This document shows positions 1 to 5,860 of a stretch of DNA of 10,518 nucleotides, in pieces. The DNA is from an uncultured Caryophanales bacterium (GTDB lineage Bacteria > Bacillota_I > Bacilli_A > RFN20 > CAG-826): positions 1 through 10,518 of the forward strand of contig CAMJEC010000035.1 in NCBI GenBank assembly GCA_946404585.1, given 5' to 3'. A program made the translations under genes and the position numbers. The notes below the pieces were generated by a model. The model did not search any database. It saw nothing but the letters and a program-made list of their open reading frames with translations, and was not told the origin of the DNA. Position 1 is the stretch's first letter. Each line of letters opens with the position of its first letter.

Positions 1-407
1 TTATCAAATTCAATTTCTAAACGTCTATTATATAAAGAAGTAATACGATGATATTTATCTAATGGATAGGGTAAAAGCATTAAACGATTTCTTACTTGTC
101 CATATGGGAAAATATTTTGTTCAAGTAATAGTTCTTGTTCTTTTGGACTTAAACCATCAGTTATTTCATCATCACCATTTTTACCTTTAATCTTTAAAGT
201 GAGTTCACTTTTCACATCATTAATAATTCTCACTCTTAAAGTCATATGATGATCTCTTAAATATAAGTCATCAGTATCAAAGTAGTGGTTAGTGTTTTGT
301 AAGAAATGTTTATTAGGTTGAATGTTCATATAATAAGTCACAATAAAAAAGTATTGTTCCTCTGTTAACATTAATCTTGTCTCGTATTCTTTTTGTGTCT
401 TTATCAT
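1..407 (-). CDS. CYTH-domain protein (YjbK-like), 3' end missing
   Basis: This is a partial gene: it starts at ATG 407-405 and runs leftward off the window after 135 complete codons. The protein opens with E7-x-E9-x-R11, a variant of the ExExK signature of CYTH domains. It then has NHYFDTDD around residues 48-55, an LRVR strand, ELTLKIKG, and near the edge RRLEIEFD. This order matches the YjbK-type CYTH family of Firmicutes: a beta-barrel tunnel of acidic and basic residues that binds triphosphate and divalent metal, as in triphosphatases and adenylate cyclase class IV. In Bacilli such proteins are small and cytosolic; their physiological substrate is poorly defined, and polyphosphate or nucleoside triphosphate hydrolysis is the family expectation. 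There is no strong Shine-Dalgarno sequence, only a weak GGAAAAAG at 417-410. A TATAAT box on this strand sits at 436-431. The gene diverges from the EIIB-like gene. Family membership is seen in sequence; the substrate cannot be told. Confidence 0.82.
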   Translation of the reverse strand, partial: MIKTQKEYETRLMLTEEQYFFIVTYYMNIQPNKHFLQNTNHYFDTDDLYLRDHHMTLRVRIINDVKSELTLKIKGKNGDDEITDGLSPKEQELLLEQNIFPYGQVRNRLMLLPYPLDKYHRITSLYNRRLEIEFD

Positions 408-429
408 TTCTTTTTCCAAACTTTTAGAC

Positions 430-436
430 TATTATA
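430..436. promoter_or_regulatory. Overlapping divergent -10 boxes
   Basis: Bases 431-436 read TATAAT on the minus strand, toward the CYTH gene, with predicted start near 424 and a leader of about 17 nt. Bases 430-435 read TATTAT on the plus strand, toward the EIIB-like gene, with predicted start near 442, only about 5 nt before its ATG at 447. Neither direction has a good -35: a TTGAAT on the minus strand at 457-452 leaves a short 15-bp spacer. This looks like a symmetric promoter firing both ways. Inferred from sequence only. Confidence 0.5.
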
Positions 437-446
437 TCATAAGGTT

Positions 447-815
447 ATGAAATTCAATTTATTAAATAACACAACTTTACCAACATACGCTGTTGTACTC
501 ATCGTCGCAGGATGTTTAGTCCTAGTCGCGATTTTAGTGTTCTTAATCATCTTTTTTGGTAAAAGAAAAAAGAACCCAATTGTGGATGAATCCGCTTGGC
601 TTAGTGCCTTAGGTGGTAAGGATAACATCAATAGTGTTTCTGCGATTGGATCTCGAATCAATCTTTCTTTGAAAGATAAAGAAAAAATTGACCGCGAGAA
701 GCTCACAAGCCTTGGGGTCAATAGTGTTCTAGTAATGTCTAATAAAGTCACCTTAGTGATTGCTAATAATGCGGTTGATATCGCGGAAACAATCTCTAAT
801 GGTATTAAAGAATAA
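447..815 (+). CDS. Membrane-anchored PTS EIIB-like protein lacking the phospho-cysteine
   Basis: The 122-residue protein has one membrane segment (about residues 13-37), a basic stop-transfer GKRKK, and a cytosolic domain from about residue 48. That domain matches glucose-type PTS EIIB in order: LGGKDNI (55-61), the VSAIGSRINLSL strand (64-75), KIDREKL, then LGVNSVLVMSNKVTLVIANNA. In active EIIB the strand reads DACITRLR, and its Cys takes phosphate from EIIA. Here the equivalent position is Ile67, while Arg70 is kept. Sugar phosphorylation by the usual route is therefore unlikely; a structural, sensory or residual role is inferred. Small membrane-tethered EIIB-like proteins occur in Bacilli and Mollicutes relatives. 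The start at 447 was chosen over an in-frame ATG at 393 because the extra 18 residues lie upstream of the promoter and overlap the divergent CYTH gene. The 3' end overlaps maf tail to tail by 11 bases. Confidence 0.75.
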   Translation: MKFNLLNNTTLPTYAVVLIVAGCLVLVAILVFLIIFFGKRKKNPIVDESAWLSALGGKDNINSVSAIGSRINLSLKDKEKIDREKLTSLGVNSVLVMSNKVTLVIANNAVDIAETISNGIKE

Positions 816-1374
816 AATTCTTTAAATCAATTAAAATCTGCTCAGTGGGGAAACCAATAATGTTATTGACGCTCCCACTGGTTTTTTTAACTAATGGGAA
901 TTTCTTATCGTTATCTTGTAAACCATACGCTCCCGCTTTATCCATAGGGGAACCAGTCGCGATATAAGCATTAATTAATTCATCACTTAATTCATTGAAG
1001 AAAACGCTACTAATAGCGATACCTTGCACTAGTTTTTCACCTTGCTTAAGAGCGTAACCAGTGAACACGTGATGCTCTTTGCCTGATAATTCTCTTAAAA
1101 TCTTATAGGCATCTTCCTTATCTTTTGGCTTACCTATAATCTCATTACCTAAGACCACGACAGTGTCCGCAGCAATAACCAAATCATCTTGATGATCTTT
1201 TGCGACTTCTAAACATTTACGTAAAGAAATGTCTTTAACAATATCTTTTACATCACTGTATTTCTTAAAAGATAATGATTCATCAATATGTGGCACAATT
1301 ACCACAAAAGAAGAGGAAATTTCTTTCCTCATTAATTCTTTTCTTCTTGGTGATGCACTCGCTAAAATAATCAT
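805..1374 (-). CDS. maf: Maf-family nucleoside triphosphate pyrophosphatase
   Basis: The 189-residue protein is a full-length Maf/YhdE homologue. Maf proteins hydrolyse non-canonical or excess nucleotides (dTTP, UTP or modified NTPs, depending on subgroup) to monophosphate and pyrophosphate, as house-cleaning enzymes; the family was also linked to septum inhibition. Visible signatures are the N-terminal SASPRR (6-11) phosphate-binding motif, HIDES (29-33), AADTVV (68-73) with the catalytic Asp70, GKPKD (81-85), the HHVFTG strand (101-106), MDKAGAYGLQ (144-153) and the C-terminal NNIIGFP (170-176). The ATG at 1374 lies one base after the RNase J stop codon, so it is probably co-transcribed and translationally coupled; no Shine-Dalgarno is evident. 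Its 3' coding end carries a terminator hairpin for the convergent gene (843-888), so the C-terminal motif and an RNA signal share the same bases. The substrate subgroup is not assigned. Confidence 0.93.
   Translation of the reverse strand: MIILASASPRRKELMRKEISSSFVVIVPHIDESLSFKKYSDVKDIVKDISLRKCLEVAKDHQDDLVIAADTVVVLGNEIIGKPKDKEDAYKILRELSGKEHHVFTGYALKQGEKLVQGIAISSVFFNELSDELINAYIATGSPMDKAGAYGLQDNDKKFPLVKKTSGSVNNIIGFPTEQILIDLKNFIL
843..888 (+). terminator. Intrinsic terminator of the EIIB-like gene, inside maf
   Basis: On the plus strand CAGTGGG (843-849) pairs with CCCACTG (874-880), and seven T follow at 882-888. The intervening stretch has its own perfect hairpin, CAATAA (855-860) with TTATTG (863-868). 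It lies 28 bases after the EIIB-like stop codon and wholly within the antisense of maf codons for the conserved C-terminal NNIIGFP region. The T-run faces the plus direction only. Confidence 0.72.
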
Positions 1375-1375
1375 T

Positions 1376-3046
1376 TTAATTCTTTGTAAGAATTACAGGA
1401 ATAATCATTGGATGAGAATGCGTTAAAGCAGAGAAATAACTATCTGTAATATCTTTAATAATGCTCTTAAGCTCCGCGAAAGAAGTCTTTGTTAAGAGTT
1501 TTTCTTTAATACCTTTTTCCACTAATTTGGCGCAAGCATTGGTATTACGCTTACTGTGAGATGCCACAACACCCTTAAGCACAAATAGTGGAGCTTCGAT
1601 TAATTGGTTATTACGGGAATCAATGGTGATAGTAACAATAACCATGCCATTACCAGTTAAGATACGTCTATCCGCCATAACAGCGTCAGCTAAACCCTTA
1701 ATATCTTTACCATCAATATATGTATTACCATGTTCCACAGGATAACCACGAGAAATCTTGCCTTTAGATAAAGTTAAGCAGTCCCCATTATCTAAAACGA
1801 AACTATGGTCTTCTGGAATACCAACTTCACTAGCAATCTTAGAATGGATTAAAAGCATTCTATATTCACCATGCATTGGCATGAAATATTTAGGTTTAAA
1901 TAATTTTAAGACTAATCTTAATTCTTGTTTAGATGGGTGACCAGAGGAGTGGATATCGTTAAGAATGGAGTTAGTAACAACATCCGCGCCACATCTTGTT
2001 AATTGATTAACAACGTGGTCAATCATAATGCCATTTCCAGGAATCGCAGAGCTAGAGAAGACAACAGTATCACCAGGAGCGATATGAATGTCTTTATGTT
2101 CGCCATTAGCAATCCTACTTAAAGCGGCCATTGGTTCACCCTGTGAACCGGTACAAATAACCACGATTTGATTGCTCTTAAAGTCTTTAATTTTATCAGG
2201 TTCGATAATCATATCGTCAGGAATCTTGATATAGCCATAACTACGGGAGATATCCATGGCTTTTTCCATAGATCTACCGATAATTACAATCTTACGGTTA
2301 TATTTCGCGGCAACTTCACATATTTGTTGAATACGGGAAATGTTAGAAGAGAAGGTCGAAACAATTAATCTGCCAGCCGCTTTAGCAAAGACATCATCGA
2401 TGGCATCTAAAACATTCTTTTCACTAGGTGTATAGCCTTCATTTTCCGCGTTAGTGGAGTCACTTAATAATAAATCAACGCCTTCTTGACCTAATTTAGC
2501 CATCTTGGTGAGATTGATATCTGGACCAATTGGTGTTAAGTCCACTTTAAAGTCACCAGTGGTGACGATTCTACCTTCAGGAGTATCCACGACAATACCA
2601 AATGAATCTGGGATGGAGTGGGTCACTCTAAAGAAAGAAACTTTAAAGTTACCAACATTAACGGCCGTATCATCAACATATTCCACAAGTGGAAGTCTAT
2701 CAGACATACGACTTTCTTCCATTTTGTTTCTAATTAAGGCTGCCGCTAATCTAGGAGCGTAAATCACAGGGATATTTAAACTTTGAATTAAGAAAGGAAT
2801 ACCACCGATATGGTCTTCGTGACCATGCGTGATAAATAAGGCTTTCACTTTATTACGATTGTTTTTCAAATGTGTAAAATCAGGGACAACGTAGTCAATA
2901 CCTGGGAATTCAACACCAGGAAAACGCACACCACAGTCGATGATGATAATTGTTTCTTCATTTTCAATGCAGTACATGTTTTTACCAACTTCACCAAGTC
3001 CACCAAGGGCATAGATAGAAATTGGCATAGAAATAGTCTTATCCAT
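1376..3046 (-). CDS. rnjA: Ribonuclease J (metallo-beta-lactamase / beta-CASP RNase)
   Basis: The 556-residue protein is a complete RNase J, the 5'-to-3' exonuclease and endonuclease central to mRNA decay and rRNA maturation in Firmicutes. The metallo-beta-lactamase motif HGHEDH (74-79) binds two zinc ions. Further ligand motifs are THS with His143, TGDFKVD (Asp165) and SDSTNAENEG (195-204). The beta-CASP part has GSQGEPMAALSRIANG (300-315), SSSAIPGN and HSSGH (366-370), then MPMHGEYR (389-396). The C-terminal domain ends in the typical HPMIIPVIL. The start at 3046 (MDKTIS) was preferred over the in-frame ATG at 3061 because AAAGGAG at 3058-3052 sits 5 bases before it, which would lie inside the longer version. 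The gene stands between def and maf on one strand. J1 rather than J2 is likely from the context but not proven. Confidence 0.95.
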   Translation of the reverse strand: MDKTISMPISIYALGGLGEVGKNMYCIENEETIIIIDCGVRFPGVEFPGIDYVVPDFTHLKNNRNKVKALFITHGHEDHIGGIPFLIQSLNIPVIYAPRLAAALIRNKMEESRMSDRLPLVEYVDDTAVNVGNFKVSFFRVTHSIPDSFGIVVDTPEGRIVTTGDFKVDLTPIGPDINLTKMAKLGQEGVDLLLSDSTNAENEGYTPSEKNVLDAIDDVFAKAAGRLIVSTFSSNISRIQQICEVAAKYNRKIVIIGRSMEKAMDISRSYGYIKIPDDMIIEPDKIKDFKSNQIVVICTGSQGEPMAALSRIANGEHKDIHIAPGDTVVFSSSAIPGNGIMIDHVVNQLTRCGADVVTNSILNDIHSSGHPSKQELRLVLKLFKPKYFMPMHGEYRMLLIHSKIASEVGIPEDHSFVLDNGDCLTLSKGKISRGYPVEHGNTYIDGKDIKGLADAVMADRRILTGNGMVIVTITIDSRNNQLIEAPLFVLKGVVASHSKRNTNACAKLVEKGIKEKLLTKTSFAELKSIIKDITDSYFSALTHSHPMIIPVILTKN

Positions 3047-3051
3047 AGCGG

Positions 3052-3093
3052 CTCCTTTCATTATTATGTTTGAAATCTTTAATTATTATAGCA
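3052..3093 (-). promoter_or_regulatory. Extended -10 promoter and Shine-Dalgarno of RNase J
   Basis: The minus strand reads TGC-TATAAT at 3093-3085, a consensus extended -10, giving a predicted start near 3078 and a leader of about 31 nt. AAAGGAG at 3058-3052 is the ribosome binding site that fixes the start at 3046. No convincing -35 is present, as is usual for extended -10 promoters. This allows RNase J and maf to be transcribed independently of def. Confidence 0.6.
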
Positions 3094-3106
3094 AATAATA
3101 ATAAAA

Positions 3107-3655
3107 CTAGATAAGTTCTTCGTTCATAAGCTGAACATTTGGTTTATTTTTGTCAATGCGGTCATAGAAGAATAAACCATCGAGATGATCATATTCATGT
3201 TGTAAAACAATCGCGTCAAAACCTCTCGCAGTAATGACAACTTCTTGATTAGTCAATGCGTCAAACGCTTTTAATTTAATCTTGTAGTAGCGGTGCGCGT
3301 AGCCAGGATGTTCAGAGTCAACAGATAAACAACCTTCTCCATCTTTTAAAGCACACTTTCTAAGAGAATATTCAATAATCTTTGGATTAACGAGTTGGTA
3401 TTGGACTAAGTCTTCACCTTCTCCATAATAGATAACAAACATTCTTTTAAGTAAACCGATTTGAATTGCGGCTAAACCAATACCAGGACGGATATTGTGT
3501 TTCTTTGCGTAATCTTCATCTTGTGATTTCTTTAAATAGTCGAGCATCCAATCTAAAGTATCTCTATCTTCTTGTGAAAGAGGGAGGTCCACTGGAAGGG
3601 ACTTTTTCTTCATGATTGGGTTATTATCTTTAATGATTTTGAACTTCATAGGCAT
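3107..3655 (-). CDS. def: Peptide deformylase
   Basis: This enzyme removes the N-formyl group from nascent proteins at the ribosome using a metal (usually Fe2+) held by one Cys and two His. All three family motifs are intact: GIGLAAIQ (58-65), EGCLS (107-111, metal ligand Cys109) and HEYDH (153-157, two metal His and the catalytic Glu). The 182-residue length and the insertion before the second motif fit the Gram-positive type 2 enzymes. Two starts are possible, ATG at 3655 or at 3649 (MKFKII); neither has a Shine-Dalgarno sequence. The gene heads a minus-strand run, def, RNase J, maf. In Bacillus subtilis a def paralogue also lies near rnjA, so this neighbourhood is probably ancestral. Its promoter overlaps that of divergent ylbF. 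Confidence 0.95.
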   Translation of the reverse strand: MPMKFKIIKDNNPIMKKKSLPVDLPLSQEDRDTLDWMLDYLKKSQDEDYAKKHNIRPGIGLAAIQIGLLKRMFVIYYGEGEDLVQYQLVNPKIIEYSLRKCALKDGEGCLSVDSEHPGYAHRYYKIKLKAFDALTNQEVVITARGFDAIVLQHEYDHLDGLFFYDRIDKNKPNVQLMNEELI

Positions 3656-3672
3656 ATACTAACACATCTAAC

Positions 3673-3731
3673 GACATAAATAAAGTTTATGTCAGACGAA
3701 TAATTGTATATAATAAGTGCATGGTTAGCAA
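3673..3731. promoter_or_regulatory. Overlapping divergent def/ylbF promoters with an inverted repeat
   Basis: Toward ylbF (plus) the -10 TATAAT is at 3709-3714, ending 6 bases before the ATG; the best -35 at 17-bp spacing is a weak TTTATG (3686-3691). Toward def (minus) there is TTGCTA (3731-3726), 17 bp, then TACAAT (3708-3703), predicting a start near 3696. A perfect 8-bp inverted repeat, GACATAAA (3673-3680) and TTTATGTC (3686-3693) with a 5-bp gap, covers the ylbF -35 and would fold as a hairpin in the def leader. The two promoters physically overlap, so polymerases should compete. Confidence 0.5.
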
Positions 3732-4089
3732 CATTTATTTACTGGCTGGTGAATTAAAAGATTTATTGGATAATGATGAACGTATTATCCGCCTTAATAA
3801 ACTTGAAAATGAACTGAACAATAATGAAGAGGTCATGGCGCTTTCTTATCAAAAAGATTTAGCGGTCTCCGCCTACTCTGACGCTCTTAATCATTTCGCT
3901 AATGATTCAAAAGAAATAAAACAATATCAACACGAATTATTCTTAAAAAAAGAAGCTCTTGATAATCATCCATTAGTGAAGGAATATCTCAAAGCCTATA
4001 GTGAAGTTAGAGACCTCTATTTTCAAATAAATGAAATCTTATTCAATGACTTGTCATTGCATCTCAAAGAAAAGAGGGCTTTAAGATGA
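3721..4089 (+). CDS. ylbF: YlbF/YmcA-family protein (RicF-like), cysteine-free
   Basis: The 122-residue, mostly helical, charged protein fits the Com_YlbF family: a conserved LxxxLxxxERI opening (residues 12-23), a long coiled-coil-like middle, and NHPLVKEYLKAYSEVRDLYFQINEIL near the C-terminus. In Bacillus subtilis YlbF (RicF) joins RicA and RicT in the Y-complex, which helps RNase Y process operon mRNAs and affects competence, sporulation and biofilm. The call is reinforced by position: ylbF lies just before rsmD and coaD, as in Bacillus, although ylbG is absent here. The protein has no cysteine at all, so it cannot supply ligands to the [4Fe-4S] clusters described for the Bacillus Ric complex. 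The start is at 3721, immediately behind a TATAAT box, with no Shine-Dalgarno sequence. Its TGA overlaps the rsmD ATG as ATGA. Confidence 0.82.
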   Translation: MVSNIYLLAGELKDLLDNDERIIRLNKLENELNNNEEVMALSYQKDLAVSAYSDALNHFANDSKEIKQYQHELFLKKEALDNHPLVKEYLKAYSEVRDLYFQINEILFNDLSLHLKEKRALR

Positions 4090-4631
4090 GAATCGTCGGA
4101 GGAAAATATCGTCATCGTTTAATCGTTTTTCCTGATGATATGGAACATACTAGACCAACCAAAGACCGTATCAGAGAAGCGATCTTTTCCGCGTTAAATA
4201 ATATCGATAGTTTTAATGCTTTAGACCTTTATGCAGGCAGTGGGGCAATGGGCTTAGAAGCTCTTTCTAGAGGCGCTAAATTCTGTGCATTCGTGGATGT
4301 CTCTAATCTCGCTATTAAAGTAATTAAGGATAATATAAATAATCTAAAGATTAATGAAACTGATTATCAATTAATTAAAGATAAAGATGTTAATGCCTTA
4401 GAACAATTTAAAAACAAAGGTCAAAAGTTTGACTTAGTCTTTTTAGATCCACCTTATGAACAAGGCCAATATCAACAAATCGTCGATTTACTTATATCTA
4501 ATAATTTATTAAATGAACACGCGATTATCGTTATTGAGGCTAACCGTGACGTTAATTTAGAAAATATTGATTATAATAAGAAGAAAGAATACCATTATGG
4601 AGAAATAAAGGTCTTCATCTATTGGAGGTAA
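4086..4631 (+). CDS. rsmD: 16S rRNA (guanine966-N2)-methyltransferase
   Basis: RsmD methylates N2 of G966 (E. coli numbering) of 16S rRNA in the assembling small subunit, using S-adenosylmethionine. The 181-residue protein has the family opening RIVGGKYRHR (2-11), RPTKDRIREAIFS (23-35), the SAM-binding loop LDLYAGSGAMGLEALSRGA (46-64) and the catalytic motif LDPPY (120-124). It overlaps ylbF by four bases (ATGA), and the coaD ribosome binding site is embedded in its last codons, so the three genes almost certainly share one transcript. The upstream GAGGG near 4074 is a weak ribosome site; reinitiation after ylbF is the likely route. Length and motifs are normal and nothing looks damaged. Confidence 0.95.
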   Translation: MRIVGGKYRHRLIVFPDDMEHTRPTKDRIREAIFSALNNIDSFNALDLYAGSGAMGLEALSRGAKFCAFVDVSNLAIKVIKDNINNLKINETDYQLIKDKDVNALEQFKNKGQKFDLVFLDPPYEQGQYQQIVDLLISNNLLNEHAIIVIEANRDVNLENIDYNKKKEYHYGEIKVFIYWR

Positions 4632-4633
4632 CC

Positions 4634-5095
4634 ATGAAAGTAGCAATTTATCCAGGAAGCTTTGATCCAATTACTAACGGCCACTTAGAAATCTTAAAAA
4701 GAGCGCTTAATATCTTTGATAAAGTGATTATGCTCGTGGCATATAATGACCAAAAGAAAGCAAGATTCACCCCTGAAGAAAGAGTGGCGATGATTAAAGA
4801 AGCCGTTAATGATCCACGTGTTGAAGTTGATTGTTCCACTGGTTTAACTGTGGAATACGCTAAAAAGCATGGCGCTAATCATTTAATCCGTGGCTTAAGA
4901 GCGGTTACTGATTTTGAATATGAATTCTCTTTAGCGTCCGCTAATGACTTTATTGATTCCTCAATTGATACAGTATTCTTAATGAGCAAAGCGGAAAAAT
5001 CTTTCATTAATTCCTCAATGATTATGGAATTATATCAAAGTGGTGTGGATGTTTCTTCCCTTGTTCCACCTTCTGTTGTCAAAAGATTAAAGTAA
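4634..5095 (+). CDS. coaD: Phosphopantetheine adenylyltransferase
   Basis: CoaD transfers AMP from ATP to 4'-phosphopantetheine, the penultimate step of coenzyme A synthesis, in the cytosol. The 153-residue protein is a complete nucleotidyltransferase: YPGSFDPITNGH (6-17) with the TxGH ATP-binding motif, LIRGLRAVTDFEYEF (84-98), the SSM motif (127-129) and the LVPPSVV C-terminus. The start at 4634 was chosen over an in-frame ATG four codons earlier because GGAGG at 4624-4628 lies 5 bases before it and the protein then begins with the family-typical MKVAIYPGSFDP. It follows rsmD by two bases and is the last gene of the operon. Its stop is one base from the stop of convergent pgeF, and its terminator lies within pgeF. 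Confidence 0.96.
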   Translation: MKVAIYPGSFDPITNGHLEILKRALNIFDKVIMLVAYNDQKKARFTPEERVAMIKEAVNDPRVEVDCSTGLTVEYAKKHGANHLIRGLRAVTDFEYEFSLASANDFIDSSIDTVFLMSKAEKSFINSSMIMELYQSGVDVSSLVPPSVVKRLK

Positions 5096-5096
5096 A

Positions 5097-5819
5097 TTAC
5101 TTTAAATAGATTAACGACACCAGTCTTCCCACTGGTGTTTTTAAATACGCGGAATAGAATCTACCGTCAGTAACAGTATCATAATCTGAAATAACGATTT
5201 GCTCTTCCTTAACGCCTAATTTATATAAATCTAAGACATTAGCGAGACCGTTATCGAAACGGCCATCTTTAATCGTTGATTCAAAGCCCGCTTCGATAAT
5301 TGTTTCTCTAGTAGCGTCATCCACTTCAAAAGATTCTTTTTGACGGAATGGACCAATATAGAATTTAAAATCTTTAATATCTAATTTCTCATTATTAAGA
5401 ATTTCATTAATAGCCTTATAAGTAACATGTTTCATTGTCCCTTTAAAGCCTGCGTGAATAATACCCACTAATGAAGCCTTTTCATTAATAAAGAAAATAG
5501 GAACGCAGTCCGCATGAAAAATACATAAAGGAACGTTTCTTTCATAGGTATATAAAGCATCACATTCCATACCACTTTCAAAGTTATCTTTGCCCTTACC
5601 TAAATCAATAGTGGTGACTTTCATCACTTTATCGCTATGCGATTGGTGTACATAAGTAAATCTATTAGGAAGAATAAAGAGAAGCTCCGCTAAAAGATTA
5701 CGATGCTTTTTAACATCTCTTCCTTCATCAACTTGATAAGCAAGGTTACCTAAAGCAGTTGTGGTGGTTAATGCCACACATTTATCACTTAATGGGTGTT
5801 TAACAAATAATTCTTGCAT
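5097..5819 (-). CDS. pgeF: PgeF/YfiH-type (YlmD) laccase-domain purine nucleoside phosphorylase
   Basis: The 240-residue protein has the YfiH (cytosolic multicopper-oxidase-like, DUF152) fold signatures: VHQSHSDKV (57-65) with His61, CDALYTYERNVPLCIFHADC (86-105) with Cys105, VPIFF, IHAGFKGT (121-128) with His122, and a C-terminal FYSAYLKTPVGR. The two His and one Cys form the Zn site. Members have been reported to act as purine nucleoside phosphorylase / adenosine deaminase enzymes; the E. coli member is also called peptidoglycan editing factor. Which role applies here is unknown. There is no Shine-Dalgarno; a TATACT box ends 6 bases before the ATG, inside the T-tract of the upstream gene's terminator. 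The last codons encode NTPVGRLV from the bases that form the coaD terminator, an overlap of protein and RNA signals. Confidence 0.9.
   Translation of the reverse strand: MQELFVKHPLSDKCVALTTTTALGNLAYQVDEGRDVKKHRNLLAELLFILPNRFTYVHQSHSDKVMKVTTIDLGKGKDNFESGMECDALYTYERNVPLCIFHADCVPIFFINEKASLVGIIHAGFKGTMKHVTYKAINEILNNEKLDIKDFKFYIGPFRQKESFEVDDATRETIIEAGFESTIKDGRFDNGLANVLDLYKLGVKEEQIVISDYDTVTDGRFYSAYLKTPVGRLVSLIYLK
5117..5142 (+). terminator. Intrinsic terminator of ylbF-rsmD-coaD, inside pgeF
   Basis: ACACCAGT (5117-5124) and ACTGGTGT (5131-5138) form a perfect 8-bp stem with loop CTTCCC, followed by a T-run at 5138-5142. It starts 22 bases past the coaD stop and lies fully in the antisense of the last codons of pgeF. 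Confidence 0.85.
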
Positions 5820-5825
5820 AACAAT

Positions 5826-5831
5826 AGTATA
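5826..5831 (-). promoter_or_regulatory. -10 box of pgeF
   Basis: TATACT on the minus strand at 5831-5826 ends 6 bases before the pgeF ATG (5819), predicting transcription from about the A of the ATG. At the -35 position (5849-5854) lies AACCGC, one arm of the upstream terminator hairpin, which is a poor -35. Transcription could also come by read-through of that terminator. Confidence 0.4.
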
Positions 5832-5854
5832 AAAGAAAAACCGCCGGAGCGGTT
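5831..5854 (-). terminator. Intrinsic terminator of the 282-aa membrane protein gene
   Basis: On the minus strand AACCGC (5854-5849) pairs with GCGGTT (5844-5839) around a four-base TCCG loop, followed by a T-rich tract TTTTTCTTTT (5840-5831). The hairpin begins 7 bases after the stop codon of the 282-aa gene. It separates that gene from pgeF. Confidence 0.85.
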
Positions 5855-5860
5855 AATTCT

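Noticed and set aside
393..446. Upstream in-frame ATG giving an 18-residue longer EIIB-like protein
   Set aside because: The extension covers the -10 region and the start of the divergent CYTH gene, and it has no family similarity.
504..515. VAGC in the EIIB-like protein (residues 20-23) resembles a lipobox
   Set aside because: Hydrophobic sequence continues for 14 residues after the Cys, and the basic cluster follows the helix (residues 39-42), so this is a membrane anchor, not a lipoprotein signal peptide.
437..751. Open frame of 104 codons antisense to the EIIB-like gene
   Set aside because: Antisense shadow of a gene with clear family similarity; no ribosome site and no recognisable motif.
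3082..3102. ATTATTA/TAATAAT inverted repeat between def and RNase J as a def terminator
   Set aside because: The stem is purely A-T and overlaps the extended -10 of RNase J; no stable hairpin with a T-run follows.
5049..5073. GTGGA...TCCAC stem at the end of coaD as a pgeF terminator
   Set aside because: Only 5 bp with a long loop and no T-run in the pgeF direction; no convincing pgeF terminator was found.
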